This document shows, piece by piece, positions 11,068 through 20,228 of a DNA stretch of 64,000 nucleotides. Source of the DNA: Archaeoglobus veneficus SNP6 (GTDB lineage Archaea; Halobacteriota; Archaeoglobi; Archaeoglobales; Archaeoglobaceae); the NCBI RefSeq assembly GCF_000194625.1, contig NC_015320.1, positions 682,001-746,000 of the forward strand. The letters run 5' to 3'. Made by a program: the position numbers and the translations under genes. The notes beneath the pieces were generated by a model. It was given only the letters and a program-made list of their open reading frames with translations. It did not search any database and was not told where the DNA came from. Position 1 is the first letter of the stretch; each line of letters begins with the position of its first letter.

Positions 11068-11083
11068 AACCCGGAACCGGGTT
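11068..11083 (+). terminator. Perfect hairpin downstream of archease
   Basis: AACCCGG and CCGGGTT form a 7-bp perfect inverted repeat separated by AA, starting 20 bp after the archease stop and followed by a pyrimidine-rich run (ctatttt). It may end the archease transcript or stabilise its 3' end. Archaeal termination usually depends on T-runs alone, so the role is tentative. Confidence 0.45.
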
Positions 11084-11206
11084 CTATTTTCATCATTTAA
11101 ATCTGGACTGAGCAGAGGTGTGAGTGTCTTTCTTTATCCTTGGGTATCCGACTTTTTCAGCCCATCGCGTTATCCATTGGTTATCTTTTCCGCTCGCTTA
11201 TGTGAC

Positions 11207-11539
11207 CTATATCTTGTAAACTTCCACCTCTACATCGATGAGTTCTCTTATCTGTCTGAAGTGTTTCCCATTTCTCTTGACTGTCGCCTCGCATCCATTG
11301 TTAACGGCTATGGCTGCAACAACGGCATCCAGCCCAACGTTTTTACCTTTCTTCGCAAGCTTACCACTAATTTCGGCGGCCAGAACTGCATCTCTGTATG
11401 TGAAGTCCAGAACTTCCAGCTTGCTGAAGACTTTCACGAGCTTGTCTCTCATTTTTCCCCCTTTGTCTCCACCTACTGCAAACGCACCGAACAGTGCTTC
11501 GTATACGTTTACTACAGTCGTGGCGTGATTGATAGATGG
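11207..11539 (-). pseudogene. 5'-truncated PIN-domain (VapC-like) ribonuclease remnant
   Basis: The open frame encodes the middle and C-terminal part of a PIN domain: ATTVVNVYEALFGAF (the second PIN motif), a helical region, GLDAVVAAIAVNNGCEATVKRNGKHF (third acidic motif and C-terminal motif) and a final strand VEVYKI. The N-terminal strand with the first catalytic aspartate is missing. A TAA at 11540-11542 blocks further extension and no start codon precedes the second motif; the first ATG is at 11452, too far inside. No VapB-type antitoxin gene is next to it. It is most likely a dead toxin gene. The 123 bp between it and the hairpin holds nothing recognisable. Confidence 0.72.
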
Positions 11540-11591
11540 TTATATAAACTCAAACAAAAGTATTATAACCTCCATTGCCAAGTGGCGAGCA

Positions 11592-12158
11592 ATGAACTAC
11601 TACAGCGAGACAAGGTTCAACAACTGGGTGAACAAAATAAGGGAAGCGAATATAGACCTCGATAATGCGGAGTCCCTAGCCGTATTTGACCAGATGATGG
11701 AAGATCTTGTTGTAGCGTGCCTCAACGTCATCCGGGCCGTCAAGGAGAGGGAGCTGACCAAGAAAGAAGCAATCCAAGAACTTAATGCGATGGAACAGAT
11801 TCTCATGTCAGACGTTAGCTTTGACGACACCCTCAAGAGCGACTTCTTCGACTTTGTTAGGGAAGGACTTAGAGTTGTCGTAAACGCTGCGAAATACTGT
11901 GTTGAGGGCAAAATCAGCAAGAAGAACTTCAACACGCTCATAAAAGAGGCTGTGGAGAAGGAGAAAAAGGGCGATTTCGAGGGAGCGTTCGACACAATAG
12001 CAAGAATGGGTGCAAAGGTGTTCAAGGGAGAAAAGCTACCCGAAGACATCGATGTTCCCGAAGAGGGCATGGTTCTCAACTGGATTGACGGAGTGGATGC
12101 AATTAACACAGTTATGCTGCTCATAGAGATTGATGCCTCAACAGAGTCAGATGAATAA
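11592..12158 (+). CDS. DUF2150 family protein
   Basis: This 188-residue, mostly helical acidic protein resembles the archaeal DUF2150 family (YYSETRFNNWVNKI near the start, then ILMSDVSFDD and a VEKEKKGDFEGAFDTIARMG segment). The function is not known. I chose the ATG at 11592. A longer frame back to 11529 would cross the likely TATA box (ggttatataaactc). It overlaps the following SWIM gene by 8 bp and heads a three-gene operon with it and the TrmO-dUTPase gene. Confidence 0.72.
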   Translation: MNYYSETRFNNWVNKIREANIDLDNAESLAVFDQMMEDLVVACLNVIRAVKERELTKKEAIQELNAMEQILMSDVSFDDTLKSDFFDFVREGLRVVVNAAKYCVEGKISKKNFNTLIKEAVEKEKKGDFEGAFDTIARMGAKVFKGEKLPEDIDVPEEGMVLNWIDGVDAINTVMLLIEIDASTESDE

Positions 12159-12495
12159 CTTTGAGCTTCCAGATGAAGTAGTTAAAGCTGCACGAAAGGA
12201 ACTCGGTTACGAGCTTTACAAAGCCTTGCTGTTCGAGTACGGAAAAAGGGGAGAGAAAGCCTTTTTTTACCTCAGAGAGGGCAGGGTGAAGAAGTACAGG
12301 GACTTCTTTGTGGTCGTCGGAGAGTACGAATACCTGGTGGATGAGAACTTCTGCAGCTGCCGCGACTTCCAGTTCAACCTGAAAGCAAAGAAGCCATGTG
12401 CCCACATAATCGCCGCAAAAACGGCAAAGCTTATGGAATGTTATGACGAATACGATGAGTACTACATAGATTACATGGTGAAAGAATGGAAGTAA
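12151..12495 (+). CDS. SWIM zinc-finger protein
   Basis: This 114-residue protein carries a SWIM-type zinc finger, C-x-C-x(n)-C-x-H (FCSCRDFQ ... KPCAHI), in its C-terminal half. An N-terminal helix (ELPDEVVKAARKELGYELYKALLFEYGKRGE) precedes a short beta segment. SWIM domains bind DNA or mediate protein contacts, for example in Rad51-paralogue complexes. The ATG at 12151 lies within the end of the DUF2150 gene; an earlier in-frame ATG at 12130 is possible. Its end overlaps the next gene by 10 bp, so the three genes are probably co-translated. Confidence 0.8.
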   Translation: MNNFELPDEVVKAARKELGYELYKALLFEYGKRGEKAFFYLREGRVKKYRDFFVVVGEYEYLVDENFCSCRDFQFNLKAKKPCAHIIAAKTAKLMECYDEYDEYYIDYMVKEWK

Positions 12496-13340
12496 AGCCA
12501 GTTGGTTACGTTGTGGATGAGAGAACGATCAAGATTCTACCAGAATACCTCGATGGATTGAGGGGAATCGAAAGATACTCCCACCTCTGGATTCTTTACA
12601 TTATGCACCTTGCTGAAGAGAAGCTCCTCGTGCATCCGAAGGGGGACGAAAGCAGACCTCTGAGAGGTGTTTTCTCTACCCGCTCTCCGAGCAGACCAAA
12701 CAGGATAGGTCTTACGGCCGTAAAACTTCTAACTGTTGAGGAAAATGTGCTTAAAGTCGAAGGTCTCGACGCGCTTCCCGGTTCGCCTGTAATTGACATA
12801 AAACCATATGCGGGGGTGTATGATTTGCCTTTCGGGAGTGTTTTGAGTAGAAAGGAAATTGAGCGCAGGATTCGCGAAGAAGACCTCATTACTAACTACA
12901 TAGACCTCGAAACACAGTTGCAGCCCAACGGCTTTGACTGCACACTTCAAAGCGTTGCAAGGATCAAGGGCACGGGCAGAATAGACTTTGACAACAGCGA
13001 AAGGCAACTGCCAGAGGTAGAAGAAATCCCATTTGAGGACGAGTGGGTTTTTCTGCCCAGGGGCGTTTACAGGGTCAGGATAAACGAGGTCGTAAACCTC
13101 GGAAACGACATCATGGCCTTTGGAAGGCCGAGGAGCACGCTAATCCGCTGTGGGGCAAACCTGCTTACTGCTGTGTGGGATGCTGGCTACAGGGGTAGAA
13201 GTGAAGCTGGGCTCGTTGTTTACGGCGATGGCCTCTGGCTGAAAAGGAACGCGAGAATTCTCCAGCTCGTCTTTGTAAAGCTCACCGATGAAACGACACC
13301 TTACAGCGGGGCCTACCAGATGGAGAATTTAGAGGGTTGA
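12486..13340 (+). CDS. TrmO-like tRNA methyltransferase fused to a dUTPase/dCTP deaminase-like domain
   Basis: Residues 1 to about 117 form a TrmO/TsaA (UPF0066) domain: MEVKPVGYVVD, GIERYSHLWILYIMHLAEE, GVFSTRSPSRPNRIGLTAV and IDIKPYAGVYD. These proteins methylate t6A at position 37 of tRNA using SAM. Residues about 120-284 are a trimeric dUTPase/dCTP-deaminase fold, with LQPNGFDCTLQ, RSTLIRCG, AVWDAGYRGRSEAGLVV and a closing PYSGAYQ. The frame is continuous with no linker. A TTG codon at the exact domain boundary, preceded by GGGAGTG, could allow separate production of the second domain. I know of no logical pathway link between the two activities. Confidence 0.82.
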   Translation: MEVKPVGYVVDERTIKILPEYLDGLRGIERYSHLWILYIMHLAEEKLLVHPKGDESRPLRGVFSTRSPSRPNRIGLTAVKLLTVEENVLKVEGLDALPGSPVIDIKPYAGVYDLPFGSVLSRKEIERRIREEDLITNYIDLETQLQPNGFDCTLQSVARIKGTGRIDFDNSERQLPEVEEIPFEDEWVFLPRGVYRVRINEVVNLGNDIMAFGRPRSTLIRCGANLLTAVWDAGYRGRSEAGLVVYGDGLWLKRNARILQLVFVKLTDETTPYSGAYQMENLEG

Positions 13341-13458
13341 AAGTTTAAGTTTTAAATTAATAATGAAAAATTCGCATTGCTTATTACTGCAAGTAATACT
13401 CTAATAATGGTGATTGAGATTAGCAAAAATTTATTAGCGAGAAGTACTCCATTAACAT

Positions 13459-14892
13459 ATGCGTGAAAAGATTCCCAGCGGAGTACCGGGCTTTGATGAA
13501 ATTCTAAGAGGGGGGCTCGAAAGAGGCTGGGCTTACTTACTGAAAGGCGGCCCGGGTAGTGGGAAAACTATTTTTGGTCTGCAGTTTCTTCTTGAGGGCG
13601 CAAAAAGGGGTGAGAAAGTAGTTTACGTTTCGTTTGACGAGCCAAAGGAGGAGGTTCAGCTACAAGCTGAGTCATTTGGCTGGAGTCTTGACCATCCAAA
13701 TCTTTACTTTATAGATAAAGTTTCGGAGATGGATATTCTCACGTCTGATTTGATGTTCATAGATTTTGACTCGGTTAGCGAGATTCACAGTCTTATAGAC
13801 TCTATAATCAGACTCGAAGAGCTGAAAGGTGCGAGCAGGGTTTTTATAGATGGGATGAGCATTCTAAGAGATGCATCGAAAGACCCGTCGATTTACAGAC
13901 GTATTGTTTCGTCGGTTATACGCTTTCTCAACAGCAAAAATATTACCTCTCTGATAGCAGAGGAGCTCGTAACCGAAGTGGGTCGGGAGATTATAAGCTA
14001 CCTGACGAGCGGCGAGTTCGTTCTCGAAAAGGTTGTCAGAGATGATGGAGAGGTTTTCAGGATTGTCAACGTGCTGAAGTATCGCGGTGGAAATGCCTGG
14101 CTTGGAAAACACTACTTCGACATAACACCGGAGGGTATAGTCGTTTATCCGATAATCCCGGTTAATGCGGAGAAAAAGGTGGAGAAAAAAGTTGTCTCGA
14201 CCGGCAACAAAAGGCTTGACTCGATGCTTGGTGGCGGAATATACGAAGGTTCGGATGTTTTGATAGCCGGAAAGAGTGGCGTGGGTAAGACGAACACGTG
14301 TCTCCAGGTACTCATCGAGAACGACAGAAGAGGAAGGGCAGGGATACTCTACTCATTTGAGGAGAGTGAAGAGGTTATTGCCCACAGACTCGAAACTCTG
14401 TTCAACTACAGGCCGTCAAAGCTCGTGGTGAAACATCTGTCGCCATATGGTATGAACCTCGGAAGGTTCTACCGCATGGTCGTGGAGGATGTTGAGACGC
14501 TGAATCCGGGAGTCGTGGCCATCGACCCTATCAACAGTCTGCAGCGCATGACTTTATCAGCGGAGGAGCTTACGAGGGCAATTGAGTTGCTGGCTTCATA
14601 CCTATCAGCTAAAGGTATAATTATACTGCAGACTTTTGAGGTCAGCCAGGCGGCGGATGTTTTCCACTTTACCGGAGGTGGAATAAGCTATCTCTGCGAC
14701 TATCTAATTTTGGGGAGGTACATGGAACTGAATGGAGAGCTCCTGAAGGTTATTGCAGTTATGAAGAACAGGTTCGGCGACCACGAGCGCACGCTGAGAA
14801 TCCTCGAGATTAAGAGCGGTGAAGGTTTGCGGATAGGTGAACCCCTCAAAAATTACACGGGGCTGATGAGTGGTGTGCTGGAGAAAGTTTAG
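13459..14892 (+). CDS. Double KaiC-like RecA-family ATPase
   Basis: This 477-residue protein has two tandem KaiC domains. The first begins IPSGVPGFDEILRGGLERG with Walker A GGPGSGKT (residues 30-37) and SFDEPKEE. The second begins STGNKRLDSMLGGGIYEG with Walker A GKSGVGKT near residue 270 and SFEESEE. Such archaeal proteins are thought to act in signalling or motility-related regulation, and no clock function is implied. The first domain lacks a clear Walker B aspartate cluster in the usual place (VFIDGMSILRD may serve). It has its own AT-rich promoter region (13341-13458). Confidence 0.85.
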   Translation: MREKIPSGVPGFDEILRGGLERGWAYLLKGGPGSGKTIFGLQFLLEGAKRGEKVVYVSFDEPKEEVQLQAESFGWSLDHPNLYFIDKVSEMDILTSDLMFIDFDSVSEIHSLIDSIIRLEELKGASRVFIDGMSILRDASKDPSIYRRIVSSVIRFLNSKNITSLIAEELVTEVGREIISYLTSGEFVLEKVVRDDGEVFRIVNVLKYRGGNAWLGKHYFDITPEGIVVYPIIPVNAEKKVEKKVVSTGNKRLDSMLGGGIYEGSDVLIAGKSGVGKTNTCLQVLIENDRRGRAGILYSFEESEEVIAHRLETLFNYRPSKLVVKHLSPYGMNLGRFYRMVVEDVETLNPGVVAIDPINSLQRMTLSAEELTRAIELLASYLSAKGIIILQTFEVSQAADVFHFTGGGISYLCDYLILGRYMELNGELLKVIAVMKNRFGDHERTLRILEIKSGEGLRIGEPLKNYTGLMSGVLEKV

Positions 14893-14933
14893 CAAAACTT
14901 TTTTATATTACTAATTTGCTAAATAATATTAGG

Positions 14934-15320
14934 ATGACAAAAATAGTCTTCAGCCATCCGACTGCAAGACTTCAGAGTGTAGCTTTTGTTGAGGGCTATG
15001 ACGAGCCTGTAGGCTTTACTCTTGATATACGACCGACAGGGATGATTGTGAGAATAGAACTCTGTATGGATGCGGTAAATTACGCAAAGGAACTGTACCT
15101 GTTTTTCAAGGATCTTTTCAGGGAATGTTGCGAAGAAGAAGGCATGGTCAAAACGGCAGGCGAGCTAAGGGCTGCATGGTATATCGTCGATAGAGAAAAG
15201 ACTTCCGAATTGCTTGAAAAAATACGGGATACCATGGGTTCCGAATGGGAGGAATCGTTTAAGCAGAGTCTCCTTCGCATACTCGAACTTGTATCGAGAA
15301 TAAGAAATCCATTTATTTAA
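14934..15320 (+). CDS. Hypothetical protein, unknown
   Basis: This 128-residue protein starts with a beta-rich segment (TKIVFSHPTARLQSVAFVEG, GFTLDIRPTGMIVRIEL) followed by helices (YAKELYLFFKDLFRECCEEEG, a long C-terminal helix). I recognise no family. The ATG at 14934 fits a TATA-like ttttatatta about 30 bp upstream, suggesting a leaderless mRNA; an in-frame TTG at 14916 is less likely. It follows the KaiC gene on the same strand and could act with it, but nothing in the sequence proves this. Confidence 0.65.
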   Translation: MTKIVFSHPTARLQSVAFVEGYDEPVGFTLDIRPTGMIVRIELCMDAVNYAKELYLFFKDLFRECCEEEGMVKTAGELRAAWYIVDREKTSELLEKIRDTMGSEWEESFKQSLLRILELVSRIRNPFI

Positions 15321-15321
15321 A

Positions 15322-16368
15322 TTACTTCTGCCCCTTCTTTTCGGCGAGCTTCTTTATAGGTTCGGTCATTATCGGCTTTTCCTTAATGAGTCCGTCGGGT
15401 CTGTAGTACAGAATCAGGAGCATCATAACACCAAAGAGGATGTACTGAAGCCAGTTTACGTCGAATGGCAGGGCGAAAAATCTCGTTATCTCGTGCTTGT
15501 ACACTTCAAGCAGTTTTCTGATGGTTACGAACGTCAGAACGCCCACTGCAACACCCCTGTTATTTCCAAGCCCGCCAAGCAAAACCATAAGGAAGGGGAA
15601 GAACGTCCACTCAACCCTGCTGAACAGGTTTACTATGCCACTGACGTTTCCGGTGTAGAACGAGTACAGGGCTCCAGACATCGAAGCTATTCCCGAGCCT
15701 ACTGCGACAGTCTTTATCCTGATTTTCATAACGTCCTTTCCGAATGCCCTGACAACGTTCTCGTTCTCTCTTGTAGCTCTCAGCAACCTGCCGTAAGGGG
15801 TGTTCAGCAACCTTTCGGCGAAGAAGTATACAACCAGAGCTACGAGCAGTATAAGGCACATGAAAACGAGGTCTTTCCACTCTCCAGGTATAAACGCCAG
15901 TACGTTTGGCGTGGGGACTCCGTAGTAGCCACCCATGATGTCTGTGTTATAGTAGCAAACCATGTATGCAACTTCGCTTATGGCGAGAAGTGTTATGGCA
16001 AGATAATCACTCTCAAGCTTGGCACTTGGCAGAATGAAAAGTGCTCCAACCACTATGCCAAGGATTCCCGAAATGAGCAGCGTGAAGAGCAGCAGACCGA
16101 TTCCAACTGCTGGATTCTGGGCAATAATCTCGTTAATGGTGCTCTTTGCAATCCCGCTTGCAGTCGTTATGCTGCCTGTTATACCAAACATCAGTATGAG
16201 AATTCTGTTTACAACTGCTCCGACTGCTATAGCTCCCATCAGTGCTGCCAGAGCTCTGCCGAAGTTTGGAATTCCTCCGTAACCGTACTCCAAGTTCAGG
16301 CTTATTGCTATGATTAGATACAGTCCGAACCAGATCAGAATACTTATGACCGTGTGCTCGAGAGCCAT
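15322..16368 (-). CDS. livM: Branched-chain amino-acid ABC transporter permease LivM
   Basis: This is the second permease of a Liv-type (hydrophobic amino-acid) ABC importer. The 348 residues hold about nine to ten membrane segments and the LivM cytoplasmic loop that contacts the ATPase (LLNTPYGRLLRATRENENVVRAFGKDV). A short basic tail ends the protein. It overlaps livH by 25 bp, so the two permeases are coupled. They are transcribed away from livK-livG-livF, an unusual split of the transporter into two divergent units. Confidence 0.93.
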   Translation of the reverse strand: MALEHTVISILIWFGLYLIIAISLNLEYGYGGIPNFGRALAALMGAIAVGAVVNRILILMFGITGSITTASGIAKSTINEIIAQNPAVGIGLLLFTLLISGILGIVVGALFILPSAKLESDYLAITLLAISEVAYMVCYYNTDIMGGYYGVPTPNVLAFIPGEWKDLVFMCLILLVALVVYFFAERLLNTPYGRLLRATRENENVVRAFGKDVMKIRIKTVAVGSGIASMSGALYSFYTGNVSGIVNLFSRVEWTFFPFLMVLLGGLGNNRGVAVGVLTFVTIRKLLEVYKHEITRFFALPFDVNWLQYILFGVMMLLILYYRPDGLIKEKPIMTEPIKKLAEKKGQK

Positions 16369-17267
16369 TTCATCACCTTCTTCCAGTTTATACCGACAAT
16401 TCCTCTTGGAGCTACAAGCAGCGTTATTATCAGGATCACCAGCGATACAACCTTGCTGTAAACGAGTACTCCCGTTCCAAGGACTACCGAGAGCTCATAG
16501 GTGATAAGAGACTCCGACAGCCCGATTATATACCCGCCGAGCAGCGCCCCGTATATGCTGCTAAGCCCGCCGACGATACTCGCTGCGAATATTGAAACGA
16601 TTATCAGCGCTCCGGTTGCAGGAACTATCTCCTGCTTGAAGGGCAGTAAACATCCGGCCATTGCTGCAAGCGCACCGGACAAAAACCACGAGAACATTCT
16701 CGTGTATTCGACATTTACACCCATTATTTCAGCCAGGGAGGGGTTCTCCATGGAAGCCCTCAACGCTATGCCGAATTTTGTTTTGTAAAGGAGTAAGAAA
16801 AGTCCTGCAAGTGTGACTGCGATTACAACAGTTGACACAAGAAATATGGCCGAAATACCGGCTATTTCGTAGTCCAGATAAGTAAATATGAACTTAACTC
16901 CGGCTTTCCTTGTTATTTTCCCGAGAAATTCTGAATAGGCGCCTATAATACCGAGGAGGATTAAGTCCCATGCAAGCGTCGCTATCATCAGGGTTACTAT
17001 GGTTGAATCTTTTTTTATCAGAGGTCTGAGGACAAGAATGTAAGTCGCTAATCCGAGCATCCCGCCGAGAATAAATGCAATGGGAAGTGCTGTATAAGGA
17101 TGTATGCCAGAGAGTCGCAAAAGCGTTAGAGCTATATATGAACCAAATATAGCAAAAGAACCCTGAGCAAAATTTGGGACTGCGGTAGTTATATAAGTTA
17201 GTGTTAGACCTATAGCAAGCAAAACGAGTAGATTTGCATAGATTATCGCTCCTTCGACTACACCCAT
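16344..17267 (-). CDS. livH: Branched-chain amino-acid ABC transporter permease LivH
   Basis: This is the first permease of the Liv importer, 307 residues, with about eight membrane segments. The family loop GLFLLLYKTKFGIALRASMENPSLAEIMGVNV is clear. The ATG at 17267 is 50 bp from the divergent livK start at 17318, so both promoters must share that short AT-rich spacer (17268-17317) and could be controlled together. Confidence 0.94.
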   Translation of the reverse strand: MGVVEGAIIYANLLVLLAIGLTLTYITTAVPNFAQGSFAIFGSYIALTLLRLSGIHPYTALPIAFILGGMLGLATYILVLRPLIKKDSTIVTLMIATLAWDLILLGIIGAYSEFLGKITRKAGVKFIFTYLDYEIAGISAIFLVSTVVIAVTLAGLFLLLYKTKFGIALRASMENPSLAEIMGVNVEYTRMFSWFLSGALAAMAGCLLPFKQEIVPATGALIIVSIFAASIVGGLSSIYGALLGGYIIGLSESLITYELSVVLGTGVLVYSKVVSLVILIITLLVAPRGIVGINWKKVMKWLSSTRS

Positions 17268-17317
17268 GCCCAGAAGGCATCAGAAAAGTTTTAAAACTTT
17301 AATGGTCGTGTTCTGTT

Positions 17318-18709
17318 ATGGCATGGAAAAGGCTACTGGTACTTTTAATAATTGCTCTGACGTTGCTTCCAGTGGCTTCTGCCGAGGAAGAGATTTCTAT
17401 TGGTGTACTCGTTGACCTCTCGGGAGGGCTATCGACATACGGAAACGACATAAAGAATACGCTCGAAATAGCAAAGGAGGACATAAACAGCTACTTTGAG
17501 GAGAAGGGTCTGCCGTACAAGGTTGAGTTCTACCCGGAGGACACGAAAGTCGATCCGAACACCTGCCTGCAGAAAGTTCAGACCCTCTACGGTAGAGGCA
17601 TCAAACTGATGATAGGCCCCATGGGCAGCGGTGAGGTTGCGAACATAAAGGACTACGTCACATCCAACAAGATCATAATAATATCGCCGTCCTCAACGGC
17701 TTTGCCAGAGATTATTGGATTCACCAAGCCAGAGGAGAAGAAATACATATTCAGATTCGTTGGAATTGACAACCTGCAGAGCAAGGCCATAGCCGGAGAG
17801 CTGAAGGATCTCGGAATCAAGGGTGTCGTTATCACCTACATCGGTAACGCATGGGGTAAGGGGTTGTATGAGTGCATAAAGCCCCATCTCGAGGAAGCGG
17901 GAATCGAGATTGGAGATGTCGTTGAGTATCCAGACCAGACGCCTGCAGACTTCACGCCGTACATATCGCAGCTTGAGAACGGTGTGAGTGGCCTTATCCA
18001 GAAGTACGGGGCAGACAAGGTGGCAGTTATAGCGTTTACGTACGAGGAAATTTACACAATGATTGCCCAGACCAAGGACGACTCGGTTCTGTTCAAGGTG
18101 CTGTGGTTCGGCTGCGATGGCTGTGCGAAGAGCAGCAGAATTGACGAGGTTTGCAGCAAGGTCAGCGAGGTTGGAATGTACAGCACACTCTTCGAATCGA
18201 AGGGCAAGGCATTCGATGAACTGAAGGCGAAGTACCAGGAGAATGGATTTGGCGAGACACCCTACCAGTATGCACTGAACGCATACGATGCGGCATGGGT
18301 TCTCGCTCTTGCATACGCTGAAGTCGTTGAGGAGAAGGGAAGCTACGACGCCGATGCAATGGCTGAAAAGATACCTGAAGTTACCGAGAAGTACAGCAAG
18401 GGTGAGTACGGCGTCGAGCCAGTGAGCGGATACATCAAGCTCGACGAGTGGAATGATAGAGCGAGCGGTGACTATGCGATATACTACGTCACAGACGATT
18501 GCAAGTGGGACACTGCAGGAATCTGGAAGTTCGAGACTGACAGCATTGAGTGGTACCACAAGCCAGAGCCACCTGTGGTAGAGACACCGGCTGAAGAGGC
18601 TCCTGCAAAGGAAGAAACCACCGTTGCAGAGAAGAAGACACCCGGCTTCGAACTGGTGCTTGCAGTTACCGGCCTCGCAACTGTGGCGTATGCTCTGAGA
18701 AGGAGATAA
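17318..18709 (+). CDS. livK: Liv-type substrate-binding protein with PGF-CTERM anchor
   Basis: This is the periplasmic-type binding protein of the Liv importer (Leu/Ile/Val-binding family). An N-terminal signal peptide (WKRLLVLLIIALTLLPVASA) is followed by the binding domain, starting EISIGVLVDLSGGLSTYG. A Pro/Glu/Thr-rich linker (residues about 418-440) leads to a C-terminal TPGFELVLAVTGLATVAYAL plus basic end. That tail is a PGF-CTERM signal, predicted to be cut by archaeosortase A and replaced with a lipid, so the protein would be tethered outside the cell. The ligand could be branched-chain amino acids, amides or other small polar molecules. Confidence 0.92.
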   Translation: MAWKRLLVLLIIALTLLPVASAEEEISIGVLVDLSGGLSTYGNDIKNTLEIAKEDINSYFEEKGLPYKVEFYPEDTKVDPNTCLQKVQTLYGRGIKLMIGPMGSGEVANIKDYVTSNKIIIISPSSTALPEIIGFTKPEEKKYIFRFVGIDNLQSKAIAGELKDLGIKGVVITYIGNAWGKGLYECIKPHLEEAGIEIGDVVEYPDQTPADFTPYISQLENGVSGLIQKYGADKVAVIAFTYEEIYTMIAQTKDDSVLFKVLWFGCDGCAKSSRIDEVCSKVSEVGMYSTLFESKGKAFDELKAKYQENGFGETPYQYALNAYDAAWVLALAYAEVVEEKGSYDADAMAEKIPEVTEKYSKGEYGVEPVSGYIKLDEWNDRASGDYAIYYVTDDCKWDTAGIWKFETDSIEWYHKPEPPVVETPAEEAPAKEETTVAEKKTPGFELVLAVTGLATVAYALRRR

Positions 18710-18733
18710 AAATAAAATAATTTTTGATTTTTT

Positions 18734-19507
18734 ATGAACATCCTCGAAACACACAACCTTTCCAAATTTTTTGATGGTCTCAAAGCACTCGATGGAGTCA
18801 GCATAGAGGTACCGAGGCAGAACATAGTGCTTGTCATAGGGCCCAACGGAAGTGGCAAATCAACGCTGATAAACGTCATAACCGGATTCCACCAGGCTGA
18901 CGAGGGAAAGGTAATATTCGAGGGAGAGGACATAACCAACAAACCTCCGCACGAAATCTACAGACACGGAATTGTCAGAACGTTCCAGACGCCGCAGCCC
19001 CTCAAGAAGCTGACAGTCCTCGAAAATCTACTTGTTGCGGTTCCACACCCCGGTGAGTCAATCCTGCGAAGCCTCGGGAGAGGATGGGTTAGCTACGAGG
19101 AAGAGTATGTCGAAAAAGCCTACGAAATTCTCGAGTTCCTTGGCATCGACCACCTCTGGCATCAGGAATCTTACAAGCTGAGTGGTGGACAGCTCAAACT
19201 CGTTGAGATTGGCAGAGCATTAATGGGTGAGGCGAAGCTGATAGTCATGGACGAGCCAATAGCAGGCGTGGCTCCAGCTCTTTCCCACAGCATACTGGAC
19301 AAGCTCACAAAACTCAAGGAAATGGGCGTTACATTCCTCATAGTAGAACACAGGCTTGACATCATACTCAAATACGTCGATTACATATATGTTATGGCAA
19401 ACGGAAAGATTATAGCCGAGGGTAGGGAAGAGGAAATACTTAAAAATCCAGAAGTCATCGAGGTGTATCTTGGTGCTGCGCACGGAGAAGCTGAATGCGG
19501 GGTATAG
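18734..19507 (+). CDS. livG: Liv transporter ATP-binding protein LivG
   Basis: This is the first ATPase of the Liv importer (257 residues). Walker A is GPNGSGKST, the signature is [16 protein letters not shown], and Walker B is [11 protein letters not shown]. The loop segment [24 protein letters not shown] is typical of LivG. It starts 24 bp after livK and overlaps livF by 38 bp. Confidence 0.95.
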   Translation: MNILETHNLSKFFDGLKALDGVSIEVPRQNIVLVIGPNGSGKSTLINVITGFHQADEGKVIFEGEDITNKPPHEIYRHGIVRTFQTPQPLKKLTVLENLLVAVPHPGESILRSLGRGWVSYEEEYVEKAYEILEFLGIDHLWHQESYKLSGGQLKLVEIGRALMGEAKLIVMDEPIAGVAPALSHSILDKLTKLKEMGVTFLIVEHRLDIILKYVDYIYVMANGKIIAEGREEEILKNPEVIEVYLGAAHGEAECGV

Positions 19508-20189
19508 GGAACTGCATATCCTTTTCGACGTAGATGCCACCATCGAGGACAACAAAATTACCACCGTCGTGGGGCCCAATGGTAGTGGTAAGTCAACGTT
19601 CCTCAAGTCAGTCTTCGGCCTCACAACTGTTTATTCCGGGAAGGTTCTATTCAGGAGTGAAGACATAACGAAGGTTCCACCGCATCAGAGGACGAAGAAG
19701 GGTATAGCATACCTCCCGCAGATTGACAACGTTTTCGCAAATCTAACTGTCGAAGAAAACCTGAAGATAGCTGGATACACGCTGGAGAAGAACGAACTGA
19801 AGGACAGGATAGATCTCGCCCTCGATGTCTTTCCGGAATTAAACAAGTACCTAAAGAAGCGTGCAGGGGCTTTAAGCGGTGGAGAGAGACAGTTCCTTGC
19901 TATAGCAACAGCTCTCGTAAGGAAGGCCGAGCTTCTCATGCTCGACGAGCCAACAGCCCAGCTATCTCCAAAGATGGCTGGAATAATCTTCGATAAAATT
20001 GTTGAATTGAGAGACAGGCTTGGACTGACGATACTGCTGGTTGAGCAGAACGTAACCGGAGCGCTCGAAATCAGTGACAACGCCTACCTGCTGGCGAGTG
20101 GCAGAGTTATCTTCAGTGGAAAGGCAGAGGAACTGCTCGAGCACGAGAAGTTCGAGGAACTCTGCATGGGTGTGGGCATCGAGGCGTGA
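19470..20189 (+). CDS. livF: Liv transporter ATP-binding protein LivF
   Basis: This is the second ATPase of the Liv importer (239 residues). It has Walker [10 protein letters not shown], signature [15 protein letters not shown] and Walker [14 protein letters not shown], with a LivF-type C-terminus ending in [10 protein letters not shown]. The start is taken as TTG at 19470, because GAGGTG lies four bases upstream and no ATG is available; GTG at 19473 is the alternative. It closes the livK-G-F unit and is followed by an A/T run. Confidence 0.94.
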   Translation: MVLRTEKLNAGYRELHILFDVDATIEDNKITTVVGPNGSGKSTFLKSVFGLTTVYSGKVLFRSEDITKVPPHQRTKKGIAYLPQIDNVFANLTVEENLKIAGYTLEKNELKDRIDLALDVFPELNKYLKKRAGALSGGERQFLAIATALVRKAELLMLDEPTAQLSPKMAGIIFDKIVELRDRLGLTILLVEQNVTGALEISDNAYLLASGRVIFSGKAEELLEHEKFEELCMGVGIEA

Positions 20190-20228
20190 TTTTCCAAAAA
20201 ATTATAAAAATTATAAAAAATAGATTAT

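Noticed and set aside
15493-16317. Open frame of 274 codons opposite livM
   Set aside because: It is a shadow of a membrane-protein gene, with a polar, Tyr/Cys-rich composition unlike a real protein.
17693-18754. Long open frame (353 codons) on the strand opposite livK
   Set aside because: It is a shadow of the clearly coding livK gene; the translation has no domain pattern and is Cys/Leu-rich in the way of antisense frames.
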